Of a stretch of 64,000 bases of DNA, positions 21,211-32,050 are shown in pieces. The notes under the pieces are model-generated. The model searched no databases, was not told the origin of the DNA, and saw nothing but the letters and a program-made list of their open reading frames with translations. How positions within the stretch are numbered: the stretch's first letter is position 1; every line of letters starts with the position of its first letter. The DNA is taken from NCBI GenBank assembly GCA_035578175.1, contig JAQMRL010000005.1:54975722-55039721 (forward strand), given 5' to 3'. The stretch is from Catonia carolina (taxonomy: Eukaryota; Arthropoda; Insecta; Hemiptera; Achilidae). A program made the translations under genes and the position numbers.

Positions 21211-21330
21211 CCAGTAATATAGTAAATGAGTAAACACTTACCAATGTTTAAATAGCGCTAAAGATGTGTATGATGTACACAAAAGCGCTATAAACATTGG
21301 TAAGTGTTTACTGTTTTACCGTATTACTGG
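21211..21330. repeat. 120-bp foldback (arms ~48 bp)
   Basis: The left arm starts CCAGTAATATAGTAAATGAG and the right arm ends with its near-complement TATTACTGG. The inner 30 bp around AAACACTTACCAATGTTTA and TAGCGCT pair almost perfectly around a loop of about 20 nt. Could be a tiny MITE or a hairpin RNA source. Confidence 0.8.
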
Positions 21331-21778
21331 TGGTTTAAATATATATTTCAATTATAAATATAATATGGCTTTTGAAAATGTCTGTATGGGATGTGTGATG
21401 TAATAATATATTACTATCTATCAATAAAACAGGTTTTTGTTTTCTTAACCAGTGGACAAAATTGCGGAGAGGTTATTTACAAAAATCTCAGTTTTTCAGG
21501 AGTGAAAAAACTACTTCTGAATAACATTTTTCTTATTATCTCTCATACTATTACTTTTAATTAATTACATTTGAGTTTCAATCATTTGACTGTACGTGCA
21601 CCTTCATTTAGTTTAGCTCCTGGTGGATATGTATCTCAAAAATCATATTTTTGTAAATAGTGTTGTTTGATTTAAGCCCTTAAAATATCTTCATAAGATT
21701 TTTTGGAAACATGTTTATTTGTCATACAAATTTTATTCATGTCTTTGTGACAAGATGTTGTACCTCAGCCCTAAGACT

Positions 21779-22060
21779 CCTTACACACATCGGCAAGCCA
21801 GCTATGTAGTCGAGCATTGGCGTCATTGTTGGTTTACACACTGAACCGGCCCGGTTTGCAGCCGGGACTGTCGACTAGACTACCCGATTGTCGGCTGCCA
21901 GTATGGTTGACTGACTATGGCCGGCAAGCCGGCTGTGTAGTCGACCATTGGCATCAATGTTGCTTTACACACTGAACCCGCCCGTTTTGCAGCCGGGATT
22001 GTCAACTGCCAGTATGGTTGACTACAGCCAGCATGCCGGTGTGTGTGTAAGGAGTCCTAA
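21779..22060. mobile_element. GC-rich MITE with GACTCCTTACACACA ends
   Basis: Terminal inverted repeats GACTCCTTACACACA are flanked by CTAA (or TAA) on both sides. Inside are two direct copies of a unit of about 120 bp (GGCAAGCCAGCTATGTAGTCG and its variant). Non-coding and far richer in GC than its surroundings. The ends and 3-bp duplication would fit PIF/Harbinger, which is tentative. Confidence 0.7.
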
Positions 22061-22431
22061 CACAATATTTACTACTTGGAGTTATTAATATTTTATTTTT
22101 GTATTGTAGAGTAGAATATTTTAGTGTAATCTCTGTTTATTCTTTGCCAGTACTTCTATTCTAGCTATCGGCAGCTAAATTATATTTTTCTCGATTGTCA
22201 CATGTGTTCGGATGAATGGTTAATCTGTTAATTGTTGTGATTCCTCAAAATTTGTTACAGCTGTGTGCTGTATTTTGATGCAGATGTGTTAATTAAATAT
22301 CGATATTTTTAAATTAATTATGATCAGTCATGCTTAATGGTAGTTATAAGTTGTGATATTTTGTGTACTCTTTAAGTTTTTTTATGTTCTACTACTTGAT
22401 TGTATCATTTTTTTCTATAGAAAGCAAATTA

Positions 22432-22877
22432 AGACTATTAAAAAAAACATTTTTTTTACCACGAGAGCATAGGCCCCCCAAGAATTTCAGCAGTTATTGT
22501 GCTTATCCTATCTGGTAGAGCATAATAAAAAAATAAGGCAATTTTAATCAAAAAACAAAAAAATTATAGGAGCCACTTTTGAGAATCACAAAAAGTAAAT
22601 CGAATAATCTACTCTTTCTGGTTAACTGATTTTGATGAAAATGTCAGTGTCTGGTCTTGTAGTTGTACTTAACTTTTACGTTTCAACTTAATACGCTAAA
22701 TTCTGTTCTTGAGATATTTTGCTCATACATAGACCAATCGCTAAAAAAGTTTTTTTTTTAAGTTTTGGTTCAGGGGGCCTGAAAACGTGTATGTCCGGTA
22801 AAAACACGATTTAGAAAATTGACATTAAAACAATACTTTCCTTCTCCATATATTCATATAGAGTAAGAGAAAGTAAA
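22432..22877 (-). mobile_element. family B repeat, 5' half only
   Basis: The minus strand runs from the 5' hairpin (about 22840-22877) to the AGCATAGGCCCCCCAAGAAT block, then stops. The 3' half is missing. Confidence 0.75.
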
Positions 22878-22959
22878 ATGCACAATGTTAATTATCTTGC
22901 ATGGTTTTAACCAAGATGTTTTTGTATTTCTGCTATTTTTCCCCTGTTCAACTACAGCG

Positions 22960-23300
22960 GATAGTATTTCTCTCCACGCATAACAAATTCTGAAATACTC
23001 CAGCTTTTATCTCCTAATCTTATTTTTCGAATCTAACTCTTTTTATATTTGGTGAGCAACTATCTCATTTGTCTTCTTCTCAAATCAATGACATCCTTAA
23101 CACACTTTGATATATCCATAATTCAAAGGTTTGAATTCATCTATTTTTAATTTTACGATAGTCCAGCTCTCAACTCCATACAAAAGAACTGAAAAGATGT
23201 AGCATCTCACAAAGCTGATTCAGACTTCTTAACTCTTTCTTTATCTTTTGGTCCCGATCCACTACTGAATGTTGGCAATCATTCGGTAATGATAATTCTA
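22960..23300 (-). mobile_element. LINE fragment (ORF2 C-terminal region)
   Basis: The minus strand encodes VRCYIFSVLLYGVESWTIVK and LKIDEF, the segment just after the reverse transcriptase thumb in several arthropod LINE clades. Better preserved than the related piece at 13405 but truncated at both ends. Confidence 0.6.
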
Positions 23301-23813
23301 TTCGATACTGCTTTGAAGAGTCTTGTAGTAGATGTTGGAACTAGGTCCTCAAGTTCTTTAGCCAATATATTCATTGTCTTCCAATGCCTCTCTTACCATG
23401 TACCTTTCCTTGCATAATGCATTTCTTCATAATCATATTCTTCATTCATCGTAATCTTCGTTAATTCATTCACTTTTAATTTGTATTAAGAGTAATACAC
23501 AGGGCCTTAGAACAGGCTATTGGTTTACAGGCAGTTTTTTTTAATTAACTATCCCTTTGTAGCATATTCTTTATATTTATCCTACATCATCTGAATGCTG
23601 TGAATAAATTCTGCATGTGAACTTGTGTATTGGTAATCAGTCAATCATGTGAACAGTGCTACAGTTATTCATGTTATTTGCTCACTCTCTAGACTCAATG
23701 AACACAGTATAGATCCCAGTTGCATAACAAAATATGCTTCATCTTTGTAAAGGCCAACTTAGCCATTCATTTCCATGATTTTTGTATTACTTTTTTGTCC
23801 TATATGAAGATTT

Positions 23814-24219
23814 TTGTCCATAACAAGCAGGTGGAGTGTTAAATTATGTGCACCGGGGAGGGGGAGGTATTCCGGGGATACAAAAAATAGTTCTGTTTCT
23901 TATTGCATAGTCAGGCAATTATATGACTAAAGCATTTAAGAATAGAAGAGGTAGAGGTGTAAAAGACGAATCACAATTTTATCTCCTCTAAGTAATTAAT
24001 TTTATTATTCAGCAAGACTCTGTGGTGAATAACGTGAACGTGGCATTTGCAGGGTGGAAAGTAGATGATTTTAAGAGGGCCTGGCATGGTGATAAGCATG
24101 CCAGGCTTTTTTTCATGTAGTGAGGAAGGCAATAGTAAACCCCTCATTCCTCGTTTTACTTAGTAAAACCTCTAGAGGTTCAAACCAGCCTTTCGGCTAA
24201 TGACTTAAACAACGGCAGC
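23814..24219 (+). mobile_element. family A repeat
   Basis: Full length. Flanked by ATATGAAGATTT (23802-23813) and ATATGAATATTT (24220-24231), 11 of 12 matching, a second clear target duplication for this family. Confidence 0.8.
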
Positions 24220-24231
24220 ATATGAATATTT

Positions 24232-24590
24232 AAAGAAGGAAAGTAGGCTATTATATTGAAGTCGATTTTCCGAAATTGACTTTAACCGGAAATACGTTTT
24301 TCAGGCCCCTTGAACCTAAAAAAAAACCACATTTTCGATTGGTGAGTGAACAAAATATCTCAAGAACGGAATAGCGTACGAAGTTTGGACTTTGTACTTA
24401 AATTAAGTATTTCAAGGGAACTCGACACGAATATTTTCATCAAAATTGATCAACCGGAATTAATAATAGTTTATTCGTTCGGTTTTTCATTTTACGTTGT
24501 TCATTCATGATCGAACCGGTTAGCCTATATTGGGCATTATTTATTTACATTGGCAAAAGAAAGTTGTGGTCGTTTCACACTAGATTTTTT
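24232..24590 (+). mobile_element. family B repeat, internally deleted
   Basis: Keeps the 5' GAAGGAAAG and GAACAAAATATCTCAAGAAC blocks and the 3' end (CATTGGCAAAAGAAAG, TTTCACACTAGATTTTTTT) but lacks the centre. Confidence 0.7.
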
Positions 24591-24685
24591 TGAATGTTTA
24601 ATCGTTATTCTCATGTATTGCCCTCTAATATTTGTATCTATTATTTTAGTGCGAATTTTTTTTATTAAATTCATATTCTTGTCCT

Positions 24686-24906
24686 TCGGGCCAGCCCAGT
24701 CAGTCAGCTGGTAGAAAGTCGCTATTATTTGTTAAGTAACACCGGTTGGGCAAGCGACTTTGCATGGTGACCAGCTGACAGCCATCCATGAACAAACTCA
24801 CGTCTAAACCACGTCAAAAAAAATACAGCAAAAAGCAGCGATCAAATTGGGTAGTTGTCAACAATGTACAGTTCCCGATAACAAATAAAAGCTAAAAAAA
24901 AAAAAA
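24686..24906 (+). mobile_element. family F retroposon with conserved nested stem
   Basis: Begins GGGCCAGCCCAGTCAG and ends in a run of A. Nested stems: CAGCTGGT (24705-24712) with ACCAGCTG (24770-24777), and AAAGTCGC (24715-24722) with GCGACTTT (24754-24761). The A-rich tail points to retroposition of a folded small RNA. I do not recognise the parent RNA. A second copy is at 45790. Confidence 0.6.
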
Positions 24907-24971
24907 TCATATTCTTAGTTTTTTGTATTCAGTACTACACCCAAACGTTAATTCACTAATTATACTAATAA

Positions 24972-25130
24972 CTAAACGTTAATTCAGCGCAACTGGCCAT
25001 TACGTAAAAGGTCCCGGGTTTGATTCCAGGTCAGGTTAAGCATTTTTTCATCATTCTTTTCCATTTATTTTCCTTTACCAACTATATTAGCTGTAATTTG
25101 CAAAACAGTCGGTCGTAAACTAAAAAAAAA
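24972..25130 (+). mobile_element. tRNA-derived SINE (family E)
   Basis: Contains AGCGCAACTGGC, a B-box region (GGTCCCGGGTTTGATTCC) and the shared tail (TAATTTGCAAAACAGTCGG ... TAAACT) ending in A9. Degenerate; not a tRNA gene. Confidence 0.65.
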
Positions 25131-25672
25131 GTATGACACAGACTTGACGAGACTGTAGATTAAGAAAAGAAATGATAATAGTTTTGTTTGTCTATTTATA
25201 GAAGTAAAAGATTGTTTACGTTTTTATATTTGAATGTTGTAAAATTTTAAAAAAACCAGTCCTATGTGTAATTTATGTTACGCATTATAGTAATTACGTC
25301 TATTACTCATTTCTCTCTAATACTGTTTAGTGTAGTTACTAGTACTATTTTGTTCACTTTAATTTCCGGTTTGTTGACCAAGTGGAAAGAATAGCATTGT
25401 CGGTTTCCCCCTCGATTTTACGATAGGCACACTGTGAACCGGGTAAATGAAATTGTGTATGTACGTCTACTAAAAATATCGAGCCGTAGAATCTACGTGA
25501 AAGATCACCAAATTTAATTTAAACAATGTATTTATTCGTTAAAAATACACTTTTGTTTATATACATCTTTATTTTATCTTTGTTAGTGAAAGTAGTGAAA
25601 TCTTTAGAAAAGTTGAATTTTCCATGAATCGTCACGTTTGTGAACCCTGTTAACAAAATAAACTTTAATTTT

Positions 25673-26537
25673 TACTTTCTTTTGCCCTATGTCAATATAA
25701 AAAGGATGGAAAGTATTGTTTTCATATCGAGTTATCATCGGAAATACACGTTTTTAGGCCTCCAGAACCGAAAAAAACATATTTTCATTGATTGATCTGT
25801 GTGAACAAAATATCTCAAGAACGGTATAGCATAGGCCTACGATTTGAAACTTGGAACTTAAAATAAGTAACACTACGGAACCCGCCTCTTAACATTTTCA
25901 TAAAAATCTATCAATCGGAAGTATTTGTTTATTTGTGCTATTTTTCACTTTTTGCGATTTTCTCAAAAATGGCTCATACGAACTGTTTTAAAAGTCGTCT
26001 TAGTTACTACGTATTTATGCTCTACGGGATATGATAAGCTCTGTGTCTGCTGAAATTCTTGGGAAGGGTCCTCTGTTCTCATGGTAAAAAATGGGTTTTG
26101 AAGATTGCTTCCTTAATATATGCATTCTAGGGAAAAAATTTAATTGCCAAAGTTGTAGAATGTTTAAAACATTTAAATCACTTATTTTTGTACAACGCTT
26201 AGTTTAGCGACAAAATTAGTGATTTTCTGTATTTTCCCTCATCAAAATCGAGTAATAAATAAAATATGTTAATATTGCGGCCTTCGTACGCCGTTTTACA
26301 ACAAAAATGTATACAATCAAAGTTATAAGTAATTAAAGAATCCGCAACTTTTATTTCAAGAAATTTTTCTACAAAGCCTTAGTTTATGGGTAATTTGTGA
26401 TTTTACGTATTTTTACGTTGTACTTTAAATCAGTTGATTTTCATTTTGCTCCAATCACTCGTGATTAAAATTAGGCTGTATTTTCCATTACTTACATTGG
26501 CAAGAGAAAGTCTTGTGAGTGTTTCAACCAGATATTT
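25673..26537 (+). mobile_element. family B repeat, near full length
   Basis: 5' end TTACTTTCTTTTGCCCTATG, 3' end TTTCAACCAGATATTTTTA. More diverged than most copies. The internal TG run is minimal (TCTGTGTGAAC). Confidence 0.8.
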
Positions 26538-26639
26538 TTATGATTAGTGTATTTATTTAAAGTTGTATCAGCGGCTGTGGTCATTACTAACTACTGTAGT
26601 ATGATTTAGTAGGTGGTTTTGACGTGTAGTAATTTCTAA

Positions 26640-26715
26640 AACCTAGCCGGGAATTGAATCCGGGATTTTATGCTTTCCTGTGGAGTCCATTCAAGTTCTC
26701 TAATCATTAGCCTAC
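26640..26715 (-). mobile_element. tRNA-like SINE head remnant
   Basis: The minus strand shows GATTCAATTCCCGGCTAG (T arm) preceded by D- and anticodon-like segments that do not fold into a complete cloverleaf. No tail recognised. Confidence 0.35.
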
Positions 26716-26983
26716 GGACATTTGGCACCCAAAATTTATAATTTGCTTGCTTGTCATTTGAAGAATTTAAATCATAGGCAGTTCAAAATTGTGTACAGTG
26801 GATAACAAAATGTAGCTAGAGAAAGACTAATATTTACTAAAAGTACTTGCATTTTGTATTACTCATTTATATTGTTAAGACTCAATTAGATTTTTATATA
26901 GTTTTTAATTATTTAAGTCATTACATTTTTTTTACTTTTATTAGTTGCATGTTTTTTAAATCACTATTCATTATTGTTAAGGT

Positions 26984-27350
26984 CATCAGCTGAAAGGCTG
27001 GGTTGAACCTCTATATAGACGTTTTACTCAAAGAGGAGTGACATGGTTTACCATGCCTTTCTCACTGAGAAGAAAAGTATGCTTATCAGCATGCCAGGCC
27101 CTCAGAAAAACATTTACTTTCCTCCTTGCAAATACACTTTCACTTCATTCACCACTGGGTTTGCTGTGTAATGAAATTCGTTAGATAACTCTGATTAGTT
27201 TCTTTTACACTTCTACCCTTTCTGTTTTTAAATGCTTCAGTCATATAATTGGTTAACTTTGTGATAAAAAAACAGAACTATTTTTTTAGTTTTGGAACTA
27301 GCAGATCGAGTGTAAATAATTTCACTCCACGTGCCTGTTAAGGACAATAG
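26984..27350 (-). mobile_element. family A repeat
   Basis: Full length, from AGGTCATCAGCTGAAAGGCT to CTCCACGTGCCTGTTA. Confidence 0.8.
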
Positions 27351-27408
27351 TCATGCCTAAATATTTTATTGTAAACTGGGTTGTGCAGTAATATTATCAT
27401 TATTATTT

Positions 27409-28081
27409 CTTTTTTTTTTAAATTCCTAATGTGTGTGCATTGCAATCTGTTCAGTTTAGAACAATGACCCACCGGGTTGGTCTAAAGGTAAAGTCTTAGC
27501 CAAACTCAGCTGTTTAACAGCTGATTTTCGGAGACGAAGGTTCCTGGTTCAAATCCTAGTAAAGGTCGTTACTTTTATACGGATTTGAGTACTAGACAGT
27601 GGTTACCGGTGTACTTTGATGGTTGGGGTTTAATTAACCATACTCTCTCAGGAATGGTCGGCCTGGGTCTGTAAAAGACTACACCTCATTTACACGTCAT
27701 ACACATCATCCTCATCTCATTGGGTCATGGGGTTGCTTATTGTTCTTAATTGAACAAATTGCAACGTACACAAATTAGGAATAAAAAAAAAAGTTTAGAA
27801 CAATAAGCAACCCCATGACCCAATGAGATGAGGATGATATGTATGACGTGTAAATGAGGTGTGGTCTTGTACAGACCCAGGCCGACCATTCCTGAGAGAG
27901 TATGGTTAATTGAACTCCAACCATCAAAGTACACCAGTAACCACTGTCTAGTATTCAGATCCGTATAAAAGTAACTACCTTTACTAGGATTTGAGCCAGG
28001 AACCTTCGTCTCCGAAAATCAGCTGTTAAAACAATTGACTCGCGGCGACGACTTCACCTCTAGACCAACCCGGTGGGTCAT
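27409..28081 (-). mobile_element. tRNA-derived SINE (family C), older copy, interrupted
   Basis: The tail (27409-27464, with a poly-T reading as poly-A on minus) and the body and head (27792-28081) are separated by a younger SINE. On minus the head reads GACCCACCGGGTTGGTCTAG (A-box region) and later GGCTCAAATCC (B box). Confidence 0.8.
27465..27791 (+). mobile_element. tRNA-derived SINE (family C), younger nested copy
   Basis: Begins TGACCCACCGGGTTGGTCTA, has the B box GGTTCAAATCC and ends in A10. The direct repeat AGTTTAGAACAA (27453-27464 and 27792-27803) marks insertion into the tail of the older opposite copy. The unit is about 325 bp. Confidence 0.9.
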
Positions 28082-28735
28082 TTCTTATTAAGTGATGAAA
28101 ATTTTAGTACAGTAGCTGTAATTCCTGAGATAATGGGTTGTGATTTTACCAAATATAACATGGCATGTAAAACTGTTTATCTCTCCAAGAAAACTAATGT
28201 AGATTTCTAAGAAAATTTGTGGTGTTTAAAAAAATTGAAAGTACTAAGTAGTAATTCAGCACTGTTACAGTGTTAGTGGTTTCCTTTTAAGATGTTCGGT
28301 TGTTTAACCAATCAACTTTATTCGGTACATCCAATTTTTACAAGACACTGTAACTGTACCTTTAGAATCTTCCATTAGCTGTATCCTAATGTTCGACAGA
28401 AATTTAATTTCTTTCAAATTTCATGAAATTAATTTTAAGGTTTTCCTGTAGTAACATTTTTTTGTCGATGTATATTTAGACTGTACAATACCTAAAATTA
28501 TATAAATAGCTACATGAAAAGTCGTGGTTTCTTCTTCATTATTACTCTAAACCATCTTGCCACTTATTTATTTGTTAATGAAGGTCAACGGAAAAAAAAC
28601 AATCTTGAGAATAGTTTTGTTTGGATTAAATCATAAAAACCGTCAAAGGTAATAATAATCCTGTCGAATCGTGTGTTCTATTAAAGTAATTATAAAGACT
28701 TTACTTTTTTGTTAATATTTTTAACAACGTATATA
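28082..28735. other. no gene or recognised repeat
   Basis: AT-rich presumed intron. Nothing supported on either strand. Confidence 0.4.
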
Positions 28736-29378
28736 CGGGGCTCCTCAACTTACGAACATAATGCGTACCGACCGAGTGTTCGCAAGTCGAATTGTTCGTA
28801 AGTCGGAATACACGTCAGTAGATTTCGTAGCGGACACTAGCGACCTAATTGCTTTTCATAACGTACAAAAACTAGCATACTTAGTGAAATTGTAATCAGC
28901 AACTAAATAAAGATAAAATCTGTTAAATTTTTTTATTCGTTTTTAATATGTAGGCCTACTTATAGTAACTTAATACATACTGTATATACTTTTAGCAACT
29001 GAATACAGTTAACACATAAATACATTGAATACTTTATACAGAAAGAAAAGACCATTAAAAATAAAAAATAGCAAAAATAAAAAATAAACATTTTCATAAA
29101 AATTTAAAACATATTGAAGATGGTTTTACAATATTTACAGCTTTGGCTTTGTTTGAAAAAAGTTTTGAATGGATGTTTGAACTGTTACAAGTTTCTTTTC
29201 TTCCAAAATAATTTTGTAACACATGACAGCTCTAAACTCATTGACCGCTCTAAACATTGTTTGGAAACTTTGTTGTAATTACATTCCAAATAATATCAAG
29301 TGTTAAAAAAAAATAGTTTCTGGCGTTCGTATCTCCGGATGTTCGTAAGTTGAATGTTCGTAAGTCGAGGACCCACTG
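28736..29378. mobile_element. pogo/mariner-type MITE (643 bp)
   Basis: The ends pair over about 26 bp (outermost CGGGGCTCCTC on the left, CAGTGGGTCCTC read from the right, then CTTACGAACAT). TA duplications lie at 28734 and 29379. Extra GTTCGTAAGTCG motifs occur beside both ends. No coding potential. Confidence 0.75.
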
Positions 29379-29582
29379 TAATATAAAGTTCCGAAAAACC
29401 GCTCTAACTTTCTCGCCATTCTTCAGTCAAATTACGTATGCATTGTTTACGTTTTATTTAATTTATAACTATTCCATTGTGCATAGAGTATTGACTTTGG
29501 CATTTCATTACAGTCAAATTGTAATTTTTATTTTGTAATCAGATTTATGATCTTTAATAACTTAGTTCACAGATATTTGTTG

Positions 29583-29945
29583 TTTAGGTCATCAGTCGAA
29601 AGGCTTGTTTGAATCTCTAAATGTTTTACTAAGTAAATCGAGGAGTGAGGTGGTTTACCTTGCCTTCCTCACTGAATTAAAAAGTATGCTTATCAGTCTT
29701 CTGAAAACCACGTATTTTTTACCCTGCAAATGACACCTTAACTTCATTCACCACATGGTCTGGCTGTATAATTAAATTCATTACTTTCAGAAAAGATAAC
29801 GCTGATTTGTGTCTTTTACCTCTTTTGTACTTTAATTCAGTCATTTAATTGGCTTACCATGTGATAAGAAACTATTATTTTTTGTAGCCTTGGAACTAAC
29901 AGATTGAGTACAAATAATTTAACAGTCCACCTGTTTGTTAGAGGC
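29583..29945 (-). mobile_element. family A repeat
   Basis: Runs from TAGGTCATCAGTCGAAAGGC to AGTCCACCTGTTTGTTAGAG, with a few small deletions. Confidence 0.75.
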
Positions 29946-30253
29946 AGTTCCTCTGATATATTCATTTCAAATGTCTAATTGCTTATAAACTGTTTAGAGT
30001 TCTGTACAGAAGTCCTCTGTATGTACATTTTCTCCTAAATGTACATTAAAACGACAGTTTCTGATAACTATTTTTTTTTTCACCACTAGTGCTCAATGAA
30101 TTAGGAAAGTTGTTTTATTTGTTGTCGGAAATTATTCATTATTATAGACGAACACGTCATTTGATCGCTGTATTAGCTGCATTTTTTTGACTTCAGGGTC
30201 ATTGAACACGTCCTCAGGGGTGCATAGTCTGAGAAAATAAAAATTTATAACTT

Positions 30254-31230
30254 CTTCTTCTTACAAACAAGGATTAGGCTTGCGCCTGTTCCGACTCATA
30301 ACAGCAAAATTTAACTCAATTTCCTTTTCCTATGTATTTACACAACATTTAAGTTATATATTTTATATATTTTTTCCTGTTTTGTTACATTATGTCTTTA
30401 TATGATTTTTACAACAATCACTCCCATCTCTTGCGTGGTCTCCCCACATCTCTCCTCCCTTCCGGTCTGTACTTTAAAACTTTGAGGGGAACCCTTTCAT
30501 TTGACATTCTCTCTACGTGGTCTTTCCATTTCGATCTATATTCTTTCACCTTTTCATTCAGATTGTAGATATTCAGTTCTCTTCGTATAGCCTCGTTCCT
30601 TAGTAACTAAGGAACGAGAGACCAACTGTTGGTCTCTCCGGCTACAACCCTTCGTTCTTCTTAGAAACCTCATTTCCGCAGCCTGTATTTTACTCTCTTG
30701 TGGTCTTGTACTGACCCACGATTCGCTCCCATATAATAGTACTGGGGCAGCCATCACTTTATAAAATTTTAGTCTGGTTTCTTTCCGTGTTTTATTTCCT
30801 AGGGTTCTACTAATATTACCACAAATTGCCTGGAATTTCCCAACTTTCCTTTGTACATCAAACTCTTGAATGAAACTAAGGTCACAACCTAGATAATTAC
30901 ACCGTGATACTTGCTCTAGTATATCATTATCGATCACAATTTTGGACCTCGTAGGATAGTTACCAGTGAACGCCATTATTTTTGATTTCTTTACGGAAAC
31001 TCTAAAATTATATTCCTTGCACAATTCGTTCAGCGTGTACACTGATCTTTGGAGTTCTTCTTCATTTTCCTGCACAATCCATAAATCATCCGCTAATAGT
31101 AAAACATTTAGGTAGTCGTCATCACTTAATCTAATTCCCGGATTAACTCTACCTTTCCAAATTCTAAGAATGTGGTCAATATATATATATTAAATAAAGT
31201 GGGTGATAAACTACACCCTTGTCTCACAAA
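30254..31230 (-). mobile_element. 5'-truncated LINE with 13-bp target duplication
   Basis: The direct repeat AAATTTATAACTT lies at both edges (30241-30253, 31231-31243). On minus, the frame opens with VRQGCSLSPTLFNIYIDHIL (RT motif 4 region), then VLLLADDLWIVQENEEELQR (catalytic LADD), VSRCNYLGCDLSF, VLLYGSESW and IQAAEMRFLRRTKG. After a frameshift near 30600 it ends KDHVERMSNERVPLK and PEGRRDVGRPRKRW. The 3' end carries an AAG repeat tail (GTAAGAAGAAGAAG). It integrated by target-primed reverse transcription and is dead now. Confidence 0.85.
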
Positions 31231-31274
31231 CAAATTTATAACTTATAAAGGTGTAATTGTAAAACTTAAATATA

Positions 31275-31730
31275 TTGTCGTTCATAAATTACCGCCGCCT
31301 AGGATCCGCTGTGGGCATCGCTCGCGTCAGCGGGCGATGACGGGTCGGCGAGCGGAAGCATCATCTTCTCTCTTGCGGGGTCGTCGATTAGTCTTCGCAG
31401 GAGTCCGGCAGCCGTGTGCCGTGGTGGACGTTTTGTCTGCTGTCTGAATCGGAATTGAATCTCTCCGTGTCTGAATCGGAATTGAATCTCTCTGTGTCTG
31501 AATCGGAATTGAATCTCGGCTTAGTGGAGCGCTCTTTTTATAGTCGCCTAGAGCGCTGTGGTAGGAGGCGGTTATTGGCTCGACCTTGATGACAAAGGGC
31601 TCTGTCGGTGCGCAGCCGAAAGGTTTGTGTCGGTATGCTGCCAAAGGGCCTACCGCGGCGATAAAGGCCGGAAGAAGTATTGAAGGCCGGCAACACAGTA
31701 AATGATTAATTAGAAGTGGTGGCGGTGACA
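31275..31730 (-). promoter_or_regulatory. GC-rich block with TATA box; possible solo LTR
   Basis: Compositionally distinct. On minus there is GACTATAAAAAGAGCGC (31534-31542 holds TATAAAAAG), bracketed by AGCGCTC and GAGCGCT. About 25-35 nt downstream is a 27-bp unit (TGTCTGAATCGGAATTGAAT on plus) repeated three times at 31441, 31468 and 31495. The edges TGTC (31275) and GACA (31730) would fit a 456-bp LTR, but no target duplication is visible. It could be an LTR promoter or a captured promoter. Confidence 0.4.
31441..31517. repeat. 27-bp minisatellite, three units
   Basis: Units at 31441, 31468 and 31495 share TGTCTGAATCGGAATTGAAT and TCT, then differ at the last few bases. Confidence 0.95.
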
Positions 31731-31784
31731 GGTCCTTGCTTCCATTTCTTTGACAGGGTTTGAGAGTACTACACGAGACATTTA

Positions 31785-32050
31785 TGTAAAAACTAGCGGT
31801 ACCCGGCGCGCGTTGGTGGTAGAAGGGTGAAAATTTAGGAGTGTGTATTTTTTAATTCCACAGTATAAAAAAAATAAAATTTGGTTTTTTTGGGTGGACC
31901 ACCCTTTTCACTTCGAAGTATAAAAAATAGTTAAAAACCTATTCTCAGACCTACCAAGTGTACATATAAAATTTCATCAAAATCGGTTGAGCTGTTTCGA
32001 AGGAGTATGGCAAATAACACTGTGACACGAAAATTTTATATATTAGATTT
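31785..32050 (+). mobile_element. widespread arthropod-type interspersed repeat
   Basis: Opens ACTAGCGGTACCCGGCGCGC and contains AAATTTCATCAAAATCGGTT with GAGCTGTTTCGAAGGAGTAT, closing with ACGAAAATTTTATATATTAG. I recall this block order from many arthropod genomes, often at LINE 3' ends. The exact family is uncertain. Confidence 0.5.

Noticed and set aside
31275..31730. Confident call of a solo LTR
   Set aside because: TGTC...GACA borders can be drawn, but flanks (ATATAT and GGTCCT) do not match as a target duplication.
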